In this document: piece by piece, positions 25,903-26,185 of the stretch
Position numbering within the stretch: the first letter of the stretch is position 1
Layout of the letters: each line of letters begins with the position of its first letter
Assembly (NCBI GenBank): GCA_964617105.1
Contig: CAZTWC010000017.1
Location: 1 to 26,185 of the forward strand
DNA length: 26,185 nucleotides
Reading direction: 5' to 3'
Source: CAZTWC01 sp964617105 [NCBI: uncultured Myxococcia bacterium]
Lineage (GTDB): Bacteria > CAZTWC01
Program-made: the position numbers and the translations under genes
The notes under the pieces: generated by a model
Told to the model about the DNA's origin: nothing
The model's database searches: none
What the model saw: only the letters and a program-made list of their open reading frames with translations

Positions 25903-26185
25903 TTATTTTATTAACAGAGTTGTGACCTTTATTCGATCAAAACCATCGTTGTAAACTTCCTGTAAGTTAATAATCGGCATCCGGTGCTCTACCTGACGTT
26001 CATCAAACAGGCCAATCCAAATCACCACCCGCCCCGGTTTAAAATTGGACGGCAGTTTAAAACTTACTTTATCTTCGATTATCTCCCCTTTTTTCCACAT
26101 CTTAACCGGGTAAAGATTCTCGATGGCATGGTGATCCAGGTTTATTCGTCTTCCATCTTTCTCCAGGTGAACAAAAATTTTCCAA
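25903..26185 (-). CDS. C-terminal fragment of an unidentified protein (5' end beyond window)
   Basis: The frame is open from the right edge to a TAA at 25903 (93 codons). An internal ATG at 26100 has no ribosome site, so this is probably the tail of a longer gene. The text WKIFVHLEKDGRRINLDHH, WKKGEIIEDKVSFKLP and GRVVIWIGLFD resembles the beta-sandwich tail often found at the C-terminus of polytopic membrane glycosyltransferase-like proteins. That resemblance is from memory and weak. No function is assigned. Confidence 0.6.
   Translation of the reverse strand, partial: WKIFVHLEKDGRRINLDHHAIENLYPVKMWKKGEIIEDKVSFKLPSNFKPGRVVIWIGLFDERQVEHRMPIINLQEVYNDGFDRIKVTTLLIK

Overview
The window looks like chromosomal housekeeping DNA from a Gram-negative (two-membrane) bacterium of moderate G+C. 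Evidence for an outer membrane is an outer-membrane-barrel candidate, two SurA-like periplasmic chaperones (one probably a lipoprotein) and a lipoprotein cyclophilin. A giant Reg_prop/Y_Y_Y hybrid histidine kinase, an AhbC-like siroheme-branch radical SAM enzyme, a SpoIID/LytB protein in an apparent non-sporeformer and a zinc-ribbon/FHA protein together suggest a deep-branching environmental lineage (FCB-associated candidate phyla or a Desulfobacterota-like group). That placement is inference; no rRNA or other decisive marker is present.

Layout. (1) 1-6224, minus strand: a tight operon read pyrC - surA-like lipoprotein - surA-like - pdxA - uvrA, with 4-base overlaps, short gaps and one 49-base overlap. 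uvrA runs off the left edge. Its last ~440 bases in the window have abruptly different composition (about 27% G+C) while the reading frame continues, so it is either a recombinant gene or an assembly chimera. (2) 6336-8401: ahbC-like gene and an HU gene on the plus strand. The HU gene lies between two copies of a 13-base direct repeat and is followed by a 119-base imperfect palindrome. (3) 8402-14669: a divergent pair, a SpoIID/LytB-like protein (minus) and a 1503-residue signalling protein (plus). The latter combines a 14-repeat beta-propeller sensor, Y_Y_Y domain, membrane anchor, histidine kinase, receiver and RsbU/SpoIIE-type phosphatase. (4) 14753-19414: dksA-like gene (plus), then a double-zinc-ribbon/double-FHA protein, a strong intrinsic terminator, a probable outer-membrane barrel protein and a sodium-dependent NSS-family symporter (all minus). 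(5) 19597-22876: gltX-glnS operon (plus). (6) 22894-26185, minus: der, era, a cyclophilin lipoprotein and the 3' end of an unidentified gene.

Functionally the window mixes translation and ribosome assembly (gltX, glnS, der, era), envelope protein folding (two parvulins, one cyclophilin), cofactor and nucleotide synthesis (pdxA, pyrC, ahbC), DNA repair and architecture (uvrA, HU) and signalling (hybrid kinase-phosphatase, FHA protein, DksA). I see no CRISPR array, tRNA, rRNA, transposase or phage gene. The most interesting items are the all-in-one kinase-receiver-phosphatase, the repeat/palindrome cluster around HU, and the intragenic break in uvrA.
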